The position numbers were made by a program, and so were the translations under genes. The notes under the pieces are model-generated. The model saw only the letters and a list, made by a program, of their open reading frames with translations. It did no database searches and was not told the origin of the DNA. Source: Paenibacillus sp. HB172176 (GTDB lineage Bacteria; Bacillota; Bacilli; Paenibacillales; Paenibacillaceae). Taken from it: a stretch of 64,000 bases of DNA. This document shows positions 50,101 through 58,591 of the stretch, one piece after another; position 1 is the first letter of the stretch; every line of letters starts with the position of its first letter. The stretch lies in the NCBI RefSeq assembly GCF_011947265.1, contig NZ_JAATHD010000016.1:91830-155829 (forward strand). The letters are read 5' to 3'.

Positions 50101-51246
50101 TCACACATAGAGCAGTCCGTGAGGGCTGGGCAGTGGGATCGGCAGCGCCGCTGCGGGCTGCCAGCCGGGAATTTCCCGGCGTCCTCCGGCTTCGCGGGAC
50201 GGACAGAACAAGTAATCGATCCATTGCCGGGCGGTCCATTCCATCGTCTCCCCTTCCGCGAGCAGCCTGACTCCCCGCGCCTCTCCTTTCTCCGTGCGCA
50301 TCTGCTCCTCGCCGGGCAATGAACAGCCCCGCCTGGTCCAATAAGGCTCAAGCTGCGCAAGCAGACGCTGCGGGTCCACGATATGAATCGTCCCCGGATA
50401 CTCGCCATGCGTCATGCTCTCGCCTCCCAGCCGCTCGATCAAATCCGTCTCGTGTCCGGGCAGAGACACCAGCAGCTTCGGAAGGGAATGCCTCTCGATC
50501 GCGCTGGCAAGCAGCTCGGAGACAACCCCGGCGTCGCCGGCCCATTCGATAGCTTCGGGCTGTCTTGCGGACCCTCCGCCCTGCGGCAAGGTATAGATTA
50601 GAAATCCCTTAAGCATGCCTTCCCGCTCCGCAACGAGAACCCGATGAACATGCCTCATGCAGCTCGCCCGCGCTTCCGCTTCGATTAATTCGGCAAGATC
50701 CCTCAAGCTGTAGTCAAAGCCGACGAAGCGCCCGGCTGCCAGTCGGTTCATGCCGAACCAGTCGTGAGCGGATAGAGGCCGAATGAGCAGCGTACCCTTC
50801 GCGCCCCCCAAAGCTGCCTTTGCCCAATTGGAGTCAAGCTCCGCCTTGCGCATATGCCCATAAGACAGGCAGGCCGCCCGTTCATAAAGCGAGCGCGCTC
50901 CGGACACGAGCATCAGCGACGCCCCCGAGCGATCGATATGCTCAAGCACCGCATCCATGACGCGGCTGGCAAAGCCTTTTCCCCTTGCTGCTTCCTCCGT
51001 CCCTACTTGACCAAGCAGGAAGGCGTCCAGCCTCGCCTCTCCGACTCTAATGACGGCAGGCACAAGCCCCATAAAGCTGACCAGCCTTCCGTCCTCGAAG
51101 GCGCCGAACGATTGAGAGAGCGCCTTCGAGAACGAATAGGGGAAAGCCGTCTTCATCGAGCTCTGGCCCTCGCCGCGAAATAGGCGGTCGGACAACGATA
51201 TCGCCTGCCCCCACTCGTTTCGCTTCAAACGTCGAACTTCCTCCAT
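50101..51246 (-). CDS. GNAT-family acetyltransferase, Eis-like
   Basis: 381 residues from ATG 51246 (MEEVRRLKRNEWGQAISLSD), with GGAGGAG 7 nt upstream. The N-terminal GNAT domain has the acetyl-CoA motif LGQVGTEEAARGKGFASRV. A second GNAT-like half (about 160-280) and a C-terminal SCP2-like tail would match the Eis architecture by length. Eis-type enzymes acetylate amines on antibiotics, peptides or sugars. The gene is stop/start-coupled to the preceding gene. It could acetylate an amino sugar of the pathway or be a passenger. Confidence 0.75.
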   Translation of the reverse strand: MEEVRRLKRNEWGQAISLSDRLFRGEGQSSMKTAFPYSFSKALSQSFGAFEDGRLVSFMGLVPAVIRVGEARLDAFLLGQVGTEEAARGKGFASRVMDAVLEHIDRSGASLMLVSGARSLYERAACLSYGHMRKAELDSNWAKAALGGAKGTLLIRPLSAHDWFGMNRLAAGRFVGFDYSLRDLAELIEAEARASCMRHVHRVLVAEREGMLKGFLIYTLPQGGGSARQPEAIEWAGDAGVVSELLASAIERHSLPKLLVSLPGHETDLIERLGGESMTHGEYPGTIHIVDPQRLLAQLEPYWTRRGCSLPGEEQMRTEKGEARGVRLLAEGETMEWTARQWIDYLFCPSREAGGRREIPGWQPAAALPIPLPSPHGLLYV

Positions 51247-51248
51247 CC

Positions 51249-52070
51249 TCATTCTCCTCCATCCGCGCCGCAAAAGGCGTCTATGAATTCGCGCACAACT
51301 CCGTCGAACGGGGAATCTCCCCAATATTCCTTCCGGATGCTGCCCGTCTCCTCCTCGAATGCCGAGCTGTGCTGGGCGAACAAATCGAGATGAAGCATCT
51401 CGTCCTCCGCCGCCAAGTCGATTCTCCAATCCTCTTGCAACAAGCTTCTCGCGCCGCGCTTCTCTCTGAAATCCGCGCAGACCGCGGTTCCCGAATCCGA
51501 TTTGAGCAGCAATATGCCCTCCCCTACCCGCTCGCCGCCGCGACCAAGCTCCCGATGAAGCAGGGTCAGCCTCTCGTCCAGCAAATAAGAGATCAGGTCG
51601 AGAATAACCTCCTCCGCGTCTCTGCTCGCACCGCGAAATGTCCCTAGTCCGGCCGAAAGCTTCAACAACGTCGGGCGTCCGCTGACGCCGGAATGCAATC
51701 GACGCCGCGCTTCCCGCAGAGACGGGGCGTAGCGAAGCGGATAAGCCGCATGCGGACGCAGACTCTCGATTGTCCGAATCCCCGCCGCGATGGGACTTTC
51801 GGCCAGCACCGGCATACGAAGCTTGCCAAGCGCCTCCGCTTGCTCGCCGCCTGGCCTGATCGCGGCAGCGACCACAACCGCGTCCATCTGGACAGCGAGA
51901 AAGGAGGACAGCGACCGACAGCTCCTGAATGCTTGCTTGACCCCCGCTTTAAGCGAATGCTCGCCCTCCCCATCCGCCCATAGGGCAGCCGGCTCGGCTA
52001 GGCGCATAATGCTGGCTGCATATTCTTCGGCATGCGGATGCGAAAAACCGATCATTCCGATTCTGACCAA
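51249..52070 (-). CDS. Short divergent Gfo/Idh-like protein without the EKP lysine
   Basis: 273 residues from TTG, with AAGGAG 8 nt upstream, directly abutting the previous gene. The N-terminus MVRIGMIGFSHPHAEEYA resembles a Rossmann start, and VVVAAAIRPGGEQAEAL and RMPVLAESPIAAG match the strand ahead of EKP. But the EKP tripeptide reads ESP, so the conserved Lys is Ser. The C-terminal half is shorter than in active enzymes. It may be a non-catalytic partner of the neighbouring oxidoreductase or a degenerate copy. Confidence 0.65.
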   Translation of the reverse strand: MVRIGMIGFSHPHAEEYAASIMRLAEPAALWADGEGEHSLKAGVKQAFRSCRSLSSFLAVQMDAVVVAAAIRPGGEQAEALGKLRMPVLAESPIAAGIRTIESLRPHAAYPLRYAPSLREARRRLHSGVSGRPTLLKLSAGLGTFRGASRDAEEVILDLISYLLDERLTLLHRELGRGGERVGEGILLLKSDSGTAVCADFREKRGARSLLQEDWRIDLAAEDEMLHLDLFAQHSSAFEEETGSIRKEYWGDSPFDGVVREFIDAFCGADGGE

Positions 52071-53081
52071 CTAGCTCTCTCCTTCCTCTTCCCGGACCGC
52101 ATGCATCGTTATCAGACTCCCGATCTCCATCGAACGCATCCCCAATCGGGCCAGCTTCAACGCCTCCAGCGCATCCTGCGCAGTGATAACAGGGCGTTCC
52201 CCGAGCAGTATGCAGTCGCGAAAATGCCGGAGCTGCCGGTAATACGGATCCTTCTCGAGCAGCATGGAAGGAACGGAAACAGCTCCGCCGCCATTTTTTT
52301 CCACGGACAAGCCTCGAATTGACAAAGGAGGAGAGCTCGACGATTCCGCATAACTTCCCGCCGTTCCCAGCGCTTCGAAGGAGCTCTCGAAGCGAGGATA
52401 GTTCCATGAAGCCTCCAGACGCGCAATCATGCCCGACTTCATCCGGGCAGCGAGCACGGCGTGTCGGCAGAGCTCGCTCTCTCCCCCGCTGCCGACAGCG
52501 AACACGCTTTCAACCTCGCCGAAGGTCCATCGCAGAAAATCAAGATCGTGAATCATCAAATCGAGCAGAACGCCGCCGCTTTGCGCCGGATCCGCGTACC
52601 ATTGACCGTCTCGCCCGGGATTCGTCCCATGCCTTGACGCCAGGAAGCAACGCATCGTTCCTAGCGCTCCACCCCGAATTTGCCGCCTGGCCTGGGCATA
52701 CGCCGGAAAAAAACGCAGCACATGGGCAATGTAAAGCTGAACGCCTGCTTTCCTGCAGCCCTCGATCATATCAATCGCATCCTTCTCCTCCAACGCAATC
52801 GGCTTCTCGCAGATGACATGCTTCCCGTGCGCCGCCGCTTCGAGCGTGAACGTCTTGTGAAGAGGCGTCGGAATGCAGAGATCGACAACCGCTACCTCTT
52901 CATCCTGAAGCAAGGCTTGCCAATTCTCCATGGCTGCGGCTCCATATTCGGCGGCTGCGCGGCGAGTTTGATCCGCATTGCGCCCTAATAAAGCAACCAA
53001 TTGAACATCGGGCATGGAGCTCCAGGCAGCCGCATGAATGCGACCCATCGCGCCCGTGCCGACTACGGCAACCTTCATCAT
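52071..53081 (-). CDS. Gfo/Idh/MocA family oxidoreductase
   Basis: 336 residues. NAD(P)-binding VAVVGTGAMGRIHAAAW, the EKP motif HVICEKPIALEEKD near residue 92, LYIAHVLRFFPAYAQARR, and the catalytic Asp/His region GGVLLDLMIHDLDFLRW are all in place. It is a typical sugar or inositol dehydrogenase by length. Its start overlaps the stop of the upstream oxidoreductase by 4 nt (ATGA; ATG 53078 is an alternative), so the two are made together. Confidence 0.88.
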   Translation of the reverse strand: MMKVAVVGTGAMGRIHAAAWSSMPDVQLVALLGRNADQTRRAAAEYGAAAMENWQALLQDEEVAVVDLCIPTPLHKTFTLEAAAHGKHVICEKPIALEEKDAIDMIEGCRKAGVQLYIAHVLRFFPAYAQARRQIRGGALGTMRCFLASRHGTNPGRDGQWYADPAQSGGVLLDLMIHDLDFLRWTFGEVESVFAVGSGGESELCRHAVLAARMKSGMIARLEASWNYPRFESSFEALGTAGSYAESSSSPPLSIRGLSVEKNGGGAVSVPSMLLEKDPYYRQLRHFRDCILLGERPVITAQDALEALKLARLGMRSMEIGSLITMHAVREEEGES

Positions 53082-54055
53082 GCCGGAAGCTTGCCTTTCA
53101 GCATCACTCTCTGCCCGATTCTGGCCGATTCATAGGCCGCCAGCGAAATCTCCAGCGTATGAAGCGCGTCCAGATAATCGGATTTCAGCCTTCCGGGATC
53201 TCCATGCAAGACGGCTTCGATGAACGCCCGATCCTGCTCGAGGAACACATTGCCGGTTTGACCTTCAATCGTAGTCGTTCGCCCGCGCTCCGTGAAGGTC
53301 AGCGTCTTGCCCGACAGAGCAAGACGGAAGTCCTTGCCCAGCACCTCGATGCCGCTTCGCCAATCCGGCTGAATGCAAGCCGTATCCACATGTCCGACGG
53401 CGCCGGAGACAAATTCCAGACCCGCGCAGACCGTTGATGGAATCGTGGCTCCCGGCCGATCCTCAAGCAGCCCGTAATTCATCAGTCCGTAGACCGATTT
53501 GACATCCCCCGCCAAATAACGCACCATATCGACCGTATGGGTGGCCATCTCCACCAGTTGTCCTCCCGATCGCTCCAGCTCGCGCCACCAGGGCGTCTCT
53601 ACAAAGCCGCACAAATGATGCGCCCGCACCATGCCGATTTCTTTGCCTTCCAGATAGCTTCTTGCTTGCGCCGCGACGTCGTGATATCTCAGGCAATAGC
53701 CGGCTGCCGCAACAATGCCGGCGCGCCCGATTGCGTCCGCCTTCTCCGACACCCGCCCCATATCCAGTCCAAGCGGCTTCTCTACAAGAAGATGAATGCC
53801 TCTTGCCGCAGCCTTTTCTTCGATATCATTGTGCGCAAACGGCGGCACGCAGACGAACAAGGCGTCAATACGCTCCCGACCCAGCATCTCGTCGAGATTA
53901 TCGTAGGCCCGCATCCCGTATGCGCCCGCCGCCTTCTCGGCATTGCTCTTCACAACATCGCATACCGCCGTCAGCTTGACATGCTCCAGTTCCTTCAAAG
54001 CATTGAAATGCGTCTTCGCTATGCCTCCGGCTCCGACAAACGCCACCTTCACCAT
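53078..54055 (-). CDS. Gfo/Idh/MocA family oxidoreductase
   Basis: 325 residues from ATG 54055 (MVKVAFVGAGGIAKTHFNAL), with GGAG 8 nt upstream; the open frame continues to 54148 without a ribosome binding site. The EKP motif is HLLVEKPLGLDMG near residue 95, and the catalytic region is GGQLVEMATHTVDMVRYL. Substrate unknown. It lies 4 nt after the isomerase gene, forming a tight isomerase-dehydrogenase-dehydrogenase run. Confidence 0.88.
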   Translation of the reverse strand: MVKVAFVGAGGIAKTHFNALKELEHVKLTAVCDVVKSNAEKAAGAYGMRAYDNLDEMLGRERIDALFVCVPPFAHNDIEEKAAARGIHLLVEKPLGLDMGRVSEKADAIGRAGIVAAAGYCLRYHDVAAQARSYLEGKEIGMVRAHHLCGFVETPWWRELERSGGQLVEMATHTVDMVRYLAGDVKSVYGLMNYGLLEDRPGATIPSTVCAGLEFVSGAVGHVDTACIQPDWRSGIEVLGKDFRLALSGKTLTFTERGRTTTIEGQTGNVFLEQDRAFIEAVLHGDPGRLKSDYLDALHTLEISLAAYESARIGQRVMLKGKLPA

Positions 54056-54059
54056 GGTC

Positions 54060-54902
54060 TCATCTCCTCTTTTCTCCCGGACCTTCGTTGATGATCGCGT
54101 CCAATTGACGCGCCGTATCGTAGACGGCCTGCAGCGGGTCTTCCCCATATGCCGAAATTTCCGCCGTCAACGTGTCTTCATATCCGATTTCACCCAGCGC
54201 CCGCATCACTTCCTTCCAGCGGACATCTCCCGACAGCAGGGGCACGAAGCCGTGATAATGGCCGGCCGCCCTTCTGAAATCCTTCGCATGCACCTTCGCG
54301 ATGCGACTGCCCAATATTCGTATCCATTGCTCCGGATGTCCGAACAGCATCACATTGCCGATATCGAAATAGACCTTCACATAGTCGGAGCCGAGCTCGT
54401 CGACATACCTCGCCATCTCCATCGGCGACAACAGAAATTTGTTCCATACATTCTCAATGCCGATGCGCACGCCTGCCTGCTCGGCAAGCGGAGCCAGCTT
54501 GGCAAGCTCCTCCTGGCTTCGTTCATAACATTGGTCGTACGCCACTTCCTCCGTGCAATAGGCAGGAACCGTCAATACGGTATCCAGACCAAGGACGGAA
54601 GCGATCTCCAATTGTTTTTTTACAACATCGCGGCCGCGTTCTCTGACGGCCTGATCGGGCGATGACAGGGAATTATCCCACATAAGGCCGGTAGACAAAC
54701 TTTTCAGACCAATGCCGCTTTGCTCGGCCAGGGAAGCGATCTCCCGCATCTCCGCTTCCGTGGACGCCATCGTGAATCCGACCCGATCCTCTTTGTTCAG
54801 CGTTAGCTCGAGGGCGTCGTAGCCGGCCAGAGCGCAATGCCGGAACACCTCGTTCATCGCCATCGCTCTCGGAAAGCTCCAATGATTAATCGACAATAAC
54901 AT
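54060..54902 (-). CDS. Sugar phosphate isomerase/epimerase family TIM barrel
   Basis: 280 residues starting MLLSINHWSFPRAMAMNEVF. Metal-binding parts are RIGIENVWNKFLLSP (Glu), VKVYFDIGNVMLFG (Asp), KVHAKDFRRAAG (His) and LTAEISAYGEDP. The group includes tagatose/allulose 3-epimerases, IolE/IolI and 3-keto-glycoside eliminases. GGAAGGGG precedes the ATG. First gene after the binding-protein gene, from which it is separated by a stable stem-loop. Confidence 0.85.
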   Translation of the reverse strand: MLLSINHWSFPRAMAMNEVFRHCALAGYDALELTLNKEDRVGFTMASTEAEMREIASLAEQSGIGLKSLSTGLMWDNSLSSPDQAVRERGRDVVKKQLEIASVLGLDTVLTVPAYCTEEVAYDQCYERSQEELAKLAPLAEQAGVRIGIENVWNKFLLSPMEMARYVDELGSDYVKVYFDIGNVMLFGHPEQWIRILGSRIAKVHAKDFRRAAGHYHGFVPLLSGDVRWKEVMRALGEIGYEDTLTAEISAYGEDPLQAVYDTARQLDAIINEGPGEKRR

Positions 54903-54923
54903 GCGGACATTCCCCTTCCGTAT

Positions 54924-54960
54924 GGAGGAACCGGCAAGGCATTCGCCCCGCGGTTCCTCC
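54924..54960 (-). promoter_or_regulatory. 10-bp stem-loop between the binding-protein gene and downstream genes
   Basis: GGAGGAACCG (54924-54933) pairs perfectly with CGGTTCCTCC (54951-54960), with no U-tract. Such structures after binding-protein genes often stabilise the upstream mRNA, so transporter binding protein may be made in excess. Confidence 0.6.
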
Positions 54961-54981
54961 CGTTTTCACCGACAGCGAAAA

Positions 54982-56556
54982 TTAATTCGCTGCCGCAAGC
55001 TTGTGGATTTCCACAAAGCGGTCCAATCCCGCCTTCTTAAGCGCTTGAATATATTTCTGCCAATCGCCGTCCTTCTCCGGATCGAGCTGCCCCATCACGA
55101 ATTGCACCGAATATTGCTCCTTCACATCGTCGATATTCGTCTGCAGCTTGGCCTTCTCCTGACCAAGCTCCTCCGTCCAATTGAAGAACGGCTTCTTCTC
55201 GTTCTCCCAATTCGCGAAGGCTTCGGAAACCTGAAGATCAATCAAGGTTTGCGGCGAGGATTCCACCATATCCAGATCTCTGTTCAAGAAATACTCCATC
55301 CCGTATTCCAGCAATTTGTCGCGCTTGTCGGGATCATTCTCGATACTGGCCAGAAACGCGGGTTTTCCGTCCTTCATTTCATACGTCTCGCCTTCGACGC
55401 CCCATTCATGCAATCGGGTTCCTTCCGGCGTGACGGACCAATTGACATACTCCAGCAGACGATCGAGGTTTTCCTGCTTGATTCTGTTCGTGAATACCGG
55501 ACCGTAAGAATAGAAGGGATCCTCCCGCACTGCGAGACCGGGCTTGCCGTCCGCGCCGATAATCGTTCCCGACCAATTCCAGTTCACGCCCGCGATATCC
55601 TTGCTCTCCATATTGAAATCGGCGGCGCGAGAGCCGTAGCTCCATTCGATATAGGTCTTATCCGAATAATGCCGCTGAAGCCATTGATCGTACGTAATCG
55701 TGGCGAATTCCTTCTCGATCAGATTTTCCTTGTACAGCTTATGAAGAAATTTCATCGATTCCCGGTATTTGTCCGTCGCGGGTCCAAACACGATTTCATT
55801 ATTCAGATCCGGATCGGCGAATATGCCGTAGCTCGTGCGATTCGCCTGATCAATGCCCCATACCAGGCCGCCGATGCCTCCGCGATTCGTCATCGGCACG
55901 GAATCCGGGAACTCCTTCTTGAGCGTTTTCAGTACTTCGTAAAGTTCGTCCAGCGTCTGGGGAAACGCAATGCCCAGCTTCTCGAACACATCCTCGCGGT
56001 AGATCCAGGCATTCGAATGTGTTCTGTAATTTTTGATGGGCAGATAGTAGAGATTGCCGTCCTCGTTGCCGGCTTTCTTCATCACAATGTCCCATTCCTC
56101 GTCCGTCCACAAATCCCGATAGTTCGGAATCTGATCAAGCATGTCGTTGACCGGAAGCAAGTAGCCCTGTCTGCCCAGGTTTTTGACAAATTCGGGATTG
56201 TTGACATGCAAGAGCGCTTCGGGATAATCGCCGCTTGCGAACATGACGCTAAGCTTCGTCTCCGTATCGGCGTTGACCCAGGTGTAGATCGGATCGAACT
56301 CGATATTGAATTTGTTCTCGATCTCCTTATGCACCAGACTTGGAATCGGAAAGGTCGATTTCCACACCTCGGTTCCCGCGTAGATTTTGACCGTATCCGT
56401 CTTGTCGCCGCCTGTCGCTTGCCCATTGCCTTCATTCGCTTCTTTTGTCGCCCCGGCGCCGTTTCCGTTATTGCCTGAATTGCCGCTGCAGCCCGCAAGC
56501 AGCCCTGCCGTTAACGCCATGATCATGAATAATGCCGTTATTCTTCTTTTCGCCAT
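54982..56556 (-). CDS. Extracellular solute-binding lipoprotein (LplA-like, CUT1 family)
   Basis: 524 residues from ATG 56556 (MAKRRITALFMIMAL), with GGAGG 7 nt upstream. A lipoprotein signal ends in the lipobox LLAGCSG, followed by a Gly/Asn-rich linker. The mature part (YTWVNADTETKLSVMFASGD, NRGGIGGLVWGIDQANRTSY) has the long-form family-1 binding-protein type seen for oligosaccharides. It delivers the sugar to the two permeases encoded upstream. Substrate cannot be read from sequence. Confidence 0.9.
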   Translation of the reverse strand: MAKRRITALFMIMALTAGLLAGCSGNSGNNGNGAGATKEANEGNGQATGGDKTDTVKIYAGTEVWKSTFPIPSLVHKEIENKFNIEFDPIYTWVNADTETKLSVMFASGDYPEALLHVNNPEFVKNLGRQGYLLPVNDMLDQIPNYRDLWTDEEWDIVMKKAGNEDGNLYYLPIKNYRTHSNAWIYREDVFEKLGIAFPQTLDELYEVLKTLKKEFPDSVPMTNRGGIGGLVWGIDQANRTSYGIFADPDLNNEIVFGPATDKYRESMKFLHKLYKENLIEKEFATITYDQWLQRHYSDKTYIEWSYGSRAADFNMESKDIAGVNWNWSGTIIGADGKPGLAVREDPFYSYGPVFTNRIKQENLDRLLEYVNWSVTPEGTRLHEWGVEGETYEMKDGKPAFLASIENDPDKRDKLLEYGMEYFLNRDLDMVESSPQTLIDLQVSEAFANWENEKKPFFNWTEELGQEKAKLQTNIDDVKEQYSVQFVMGQLDPEKDGDWQKYIQALKKAGLDRFVEIHKLAAAN

Positions 56557-56614
56557 CTTGAAACCTCCCTTATCTAATGGACATGCTTCTATCGATAACA
56601 CGACATTCCGTGCG

Positions 56615-57496
56615 TTATCCCTTCAACGATCCGATCATAACGCCTTTGACAAAATAGTTCTGAATGTAGGGGTAGACGAGCAGCATTGGAACAATCGAGA
56701 TAATCAGCGTCGAATATTTGACGCCCTCCGACGATACCGGCCTCTGGTCGGTGCCCGACCTGGCCGCAAGATCCGCCGCCATCTGCTGGTCCAGCACAAT
56801 TTCCCGCAAAATGAGCTGCAGCGGAAATTTGTCGGTATCTCTTAAGTAAATAAGCGCCTGAAAATAGGAGTTCCAGTGTCCAACCGCGTAAAACAACGCA
56901 ATGGTCATGATCGGAGCCATCGACAACGGAATGACGATGCGGAACAGAATGGACAGCTCTCCGGCTCCGTCAAGCTTCGCAGACTCTTCAAGCTCCTGCG
57001 GGAAGCTGCGAAAGAAGCTCATCATAATGAGCAAATTCCAAACGCTGAGCGCCGTAGGCAGAATAAGGGCCAGATAGCTGTTGTACAAGCCGAGAGCATT
57101 CACGAGGATGAAGCCCGGTATTAATCCGCCGCCGAAAAACATCGTGGCGACGATGAGGAACAAATAATATTTCCGAAAGGGCAGCTTGCTTTTCGACAAC
57201 GGATAAGCCGTCAGAATCGTCAAAGCGATGTTAATCAGCGTGCCTCCTCCCGTAATCAGAATCGAATTCAGGAAGGATCTCGGAATAAGCGAATCCTTGA
57301 AAATCGCCTTATAGCCTTCTAGCGAAAATTCCTTCGGAATCAACGTAATCCCGCTCTTCGAAATCGCGTGCGGCGTGCTGAAGGAATACGCCAGAATGTT
57401 GAGCAGCGGAATCAGGCATGCCAGCAGCACAAGCAGCATTGCGGCGTGAACAACAATATCAAGCATCCTGGACGATAACGAGTTGTCGTTGACCAT
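56615..57496 (-). CDS. CUT1 ABC sugar permease (LplC/YtcP type)
   Basis: 293 residues with six membrane segments (for example AAMLLVLLACLIPLLNILAY and STLIISIVPMLLVYPYIQ). The EAA loop that docks the ATPase is EESAKLDGAGELSILFRIVI. It pairs with the LplB-type permease, 9 nt upstream. A small imperfect stem, GATAAC/GTTATC, lies between this gene and the binding-protein gene. Confidence 0.92.
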   Translation of the reverse strand: MVNDNSLSSRMLDIVVHAAMLLVLLACLIPLLNILAYSFSTPHAISKSGITLIPKEFSLEGYKAIFKDSLIPRSFLNSILITGGGTLINIALTILTAYPLSKSKLPFRKYYLFLIVATMFFGGGLIPGFILVNALGLYNSYLALILPTALSVWNLLIMMSFFRSFPQELEESAKLDGAGELSILFRIVIPLSMAPIMTIALFYAVGHWNSYFQALIYLRDTDKFPLQLILREIVLDQQMAADLAARSGTDQRPVSSEGVKYSTLIISIVPMLLVYPYIQNYFVKGVMIGSLKG

Positions 57497-57505
57497 AGCT
57501 CCTCC

Positions 57506-58447
57506 TTACCACAGACTTTCGTCCGTCATTTTTCTCGAAAGCGCATTCACGGTTACCAGCAGGACCAGATTAATCAAGGAGTTGAATAAGCCCACGGCGG
57601 TCGCGAAGCTGAATTGCATATCGACCAAGCCTCTGCGGTACACATAGGTGGAGATTACATCCGCCGTCTCGTACGTTGCCGGACTATACATCAGGATAAT
57701 CTTCTCCGTGCCCAGGCTCATGAAGTTGCCCACCTCCAGAATGAGCAGAATCATAATCGTCGGCCTTATCGCCGGCAAGGAAATATGCCACATCTGGCGA
57801 ATCCGGCTCGCTCCGTCCAGCACGGAAGATTCATACATGTCCGAATCCACCTTCGACAAGGCGGCAATATAGATCACCGCTCCCCATCCCAGTCCCTGCC
57901 AGATGCCCGATCCGACATAGAGCGTCCGAAACCAGGCGGCATCGCCGAAGTAATAATGGAAGTCGAGACCGAACCAGGCATGCAAAATTTGGTTGATCAG
58001 TCCGTTCTCCGGCGATAACAGCAGCTTCATCATGCCGACAACCGCTACGACCGAGATGAAATGCGGCAGATAGCTGACCGTCTGCACCAGCTTCTTGTAT
58101 CTCAGCCGCCTGACTTCATTAAGCAGCAGAGCGAACAGGATCGGAAGCGGGAAGCCGAAGATCATGCCATACAGACTGAGCAATAGCGTATTTCGGAGCA
58201 GCTTCCAGAAGTTGGCCCCGTAGATGAAATCCTTGAAATGCTCGAATCCGATCCAGTCGGCCCGCATGATGCTTTCGAAAAAACTGTATCCCGCCATCAT
58301 CTTGAAATCCTTGAACGCGATGAGGATGCCGTAAAGCGGAACGTAATGAAACAGAATAAAATAGACGAGCGCCGGAATCATCATGATCGAAAGCACTTTC
58401 GTTTTCTTCAGATGCCTCCACCGTTCTCTTGCTGTCGCGTGAGTCAT
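57506..58447 (-). CDS. CUT1 ABC sugar permease (LplB type)
   Basis: 313 residues from ATG 58447, with AAGGAGG 7 nt upstream; the longer open frame is rejected. About six membrane segments, starting VLSIMMIPALVYFILFHYVP and GILIAFKDFKMMAGY, and the EAA loop YESSVLDGASRIRQMWHISL. First gene of the transport unit, 144 nt downstream of the regulator. No promoter could be chosen with confidence in that gap. Confidence 0.92.
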   Translation of the reverse strand: MTHATARERWRHLKKTKVLSIMMIPALVYFILFHYVPLYGILIAFKDFKMMAGYSFFESIMRADWIGFEHFKDFIYGANFWKLLRNTLLLSLYGMIFGFPLPILFALLLNEVRRLRYKKLVQTVSYLPHFISVVAVVGMMKLLLSPENGLINQILHAWFGLDFHYYFGDAAWFRTLYVGSGIWQGLGWGAVIYIAALSKVDSDMYESSVLDGASRIRQMWHISLPAIRPTIMILLILEVGNFMSLGTEKIILMYSPATYETADVISTYVYRRGLVDMQFSFATAVGLFNSLINLVLLVTVNALSRKMTDESLW

Positions 58448-58591
58448 GGATCGACCTCCTTGTTCTGGGCTGACTCCAATGTACCCGGCAGCGGCAGTCC
58501 GTGAATACGACCAATATCCGTTCGGACACACCTCTTTTGAAGTATGCAAAAATTGTTCCCTTGTTGGAATATAGCGTCCTCGCCTTCGCGG

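Noticed and set aside
54901..56478. 525-codon open frame on the plus strand
   Set aside because: Antisense to the solute-binding lipoprotein, which has a lipobox and a proper ribosome binding site.
56594..56619. GATAAC...GTTATC stem as a terminator between permease and binding-protein genes
   Set aside because: Bulged, no U-tract, and overlaps the permease stop; too weak to call.
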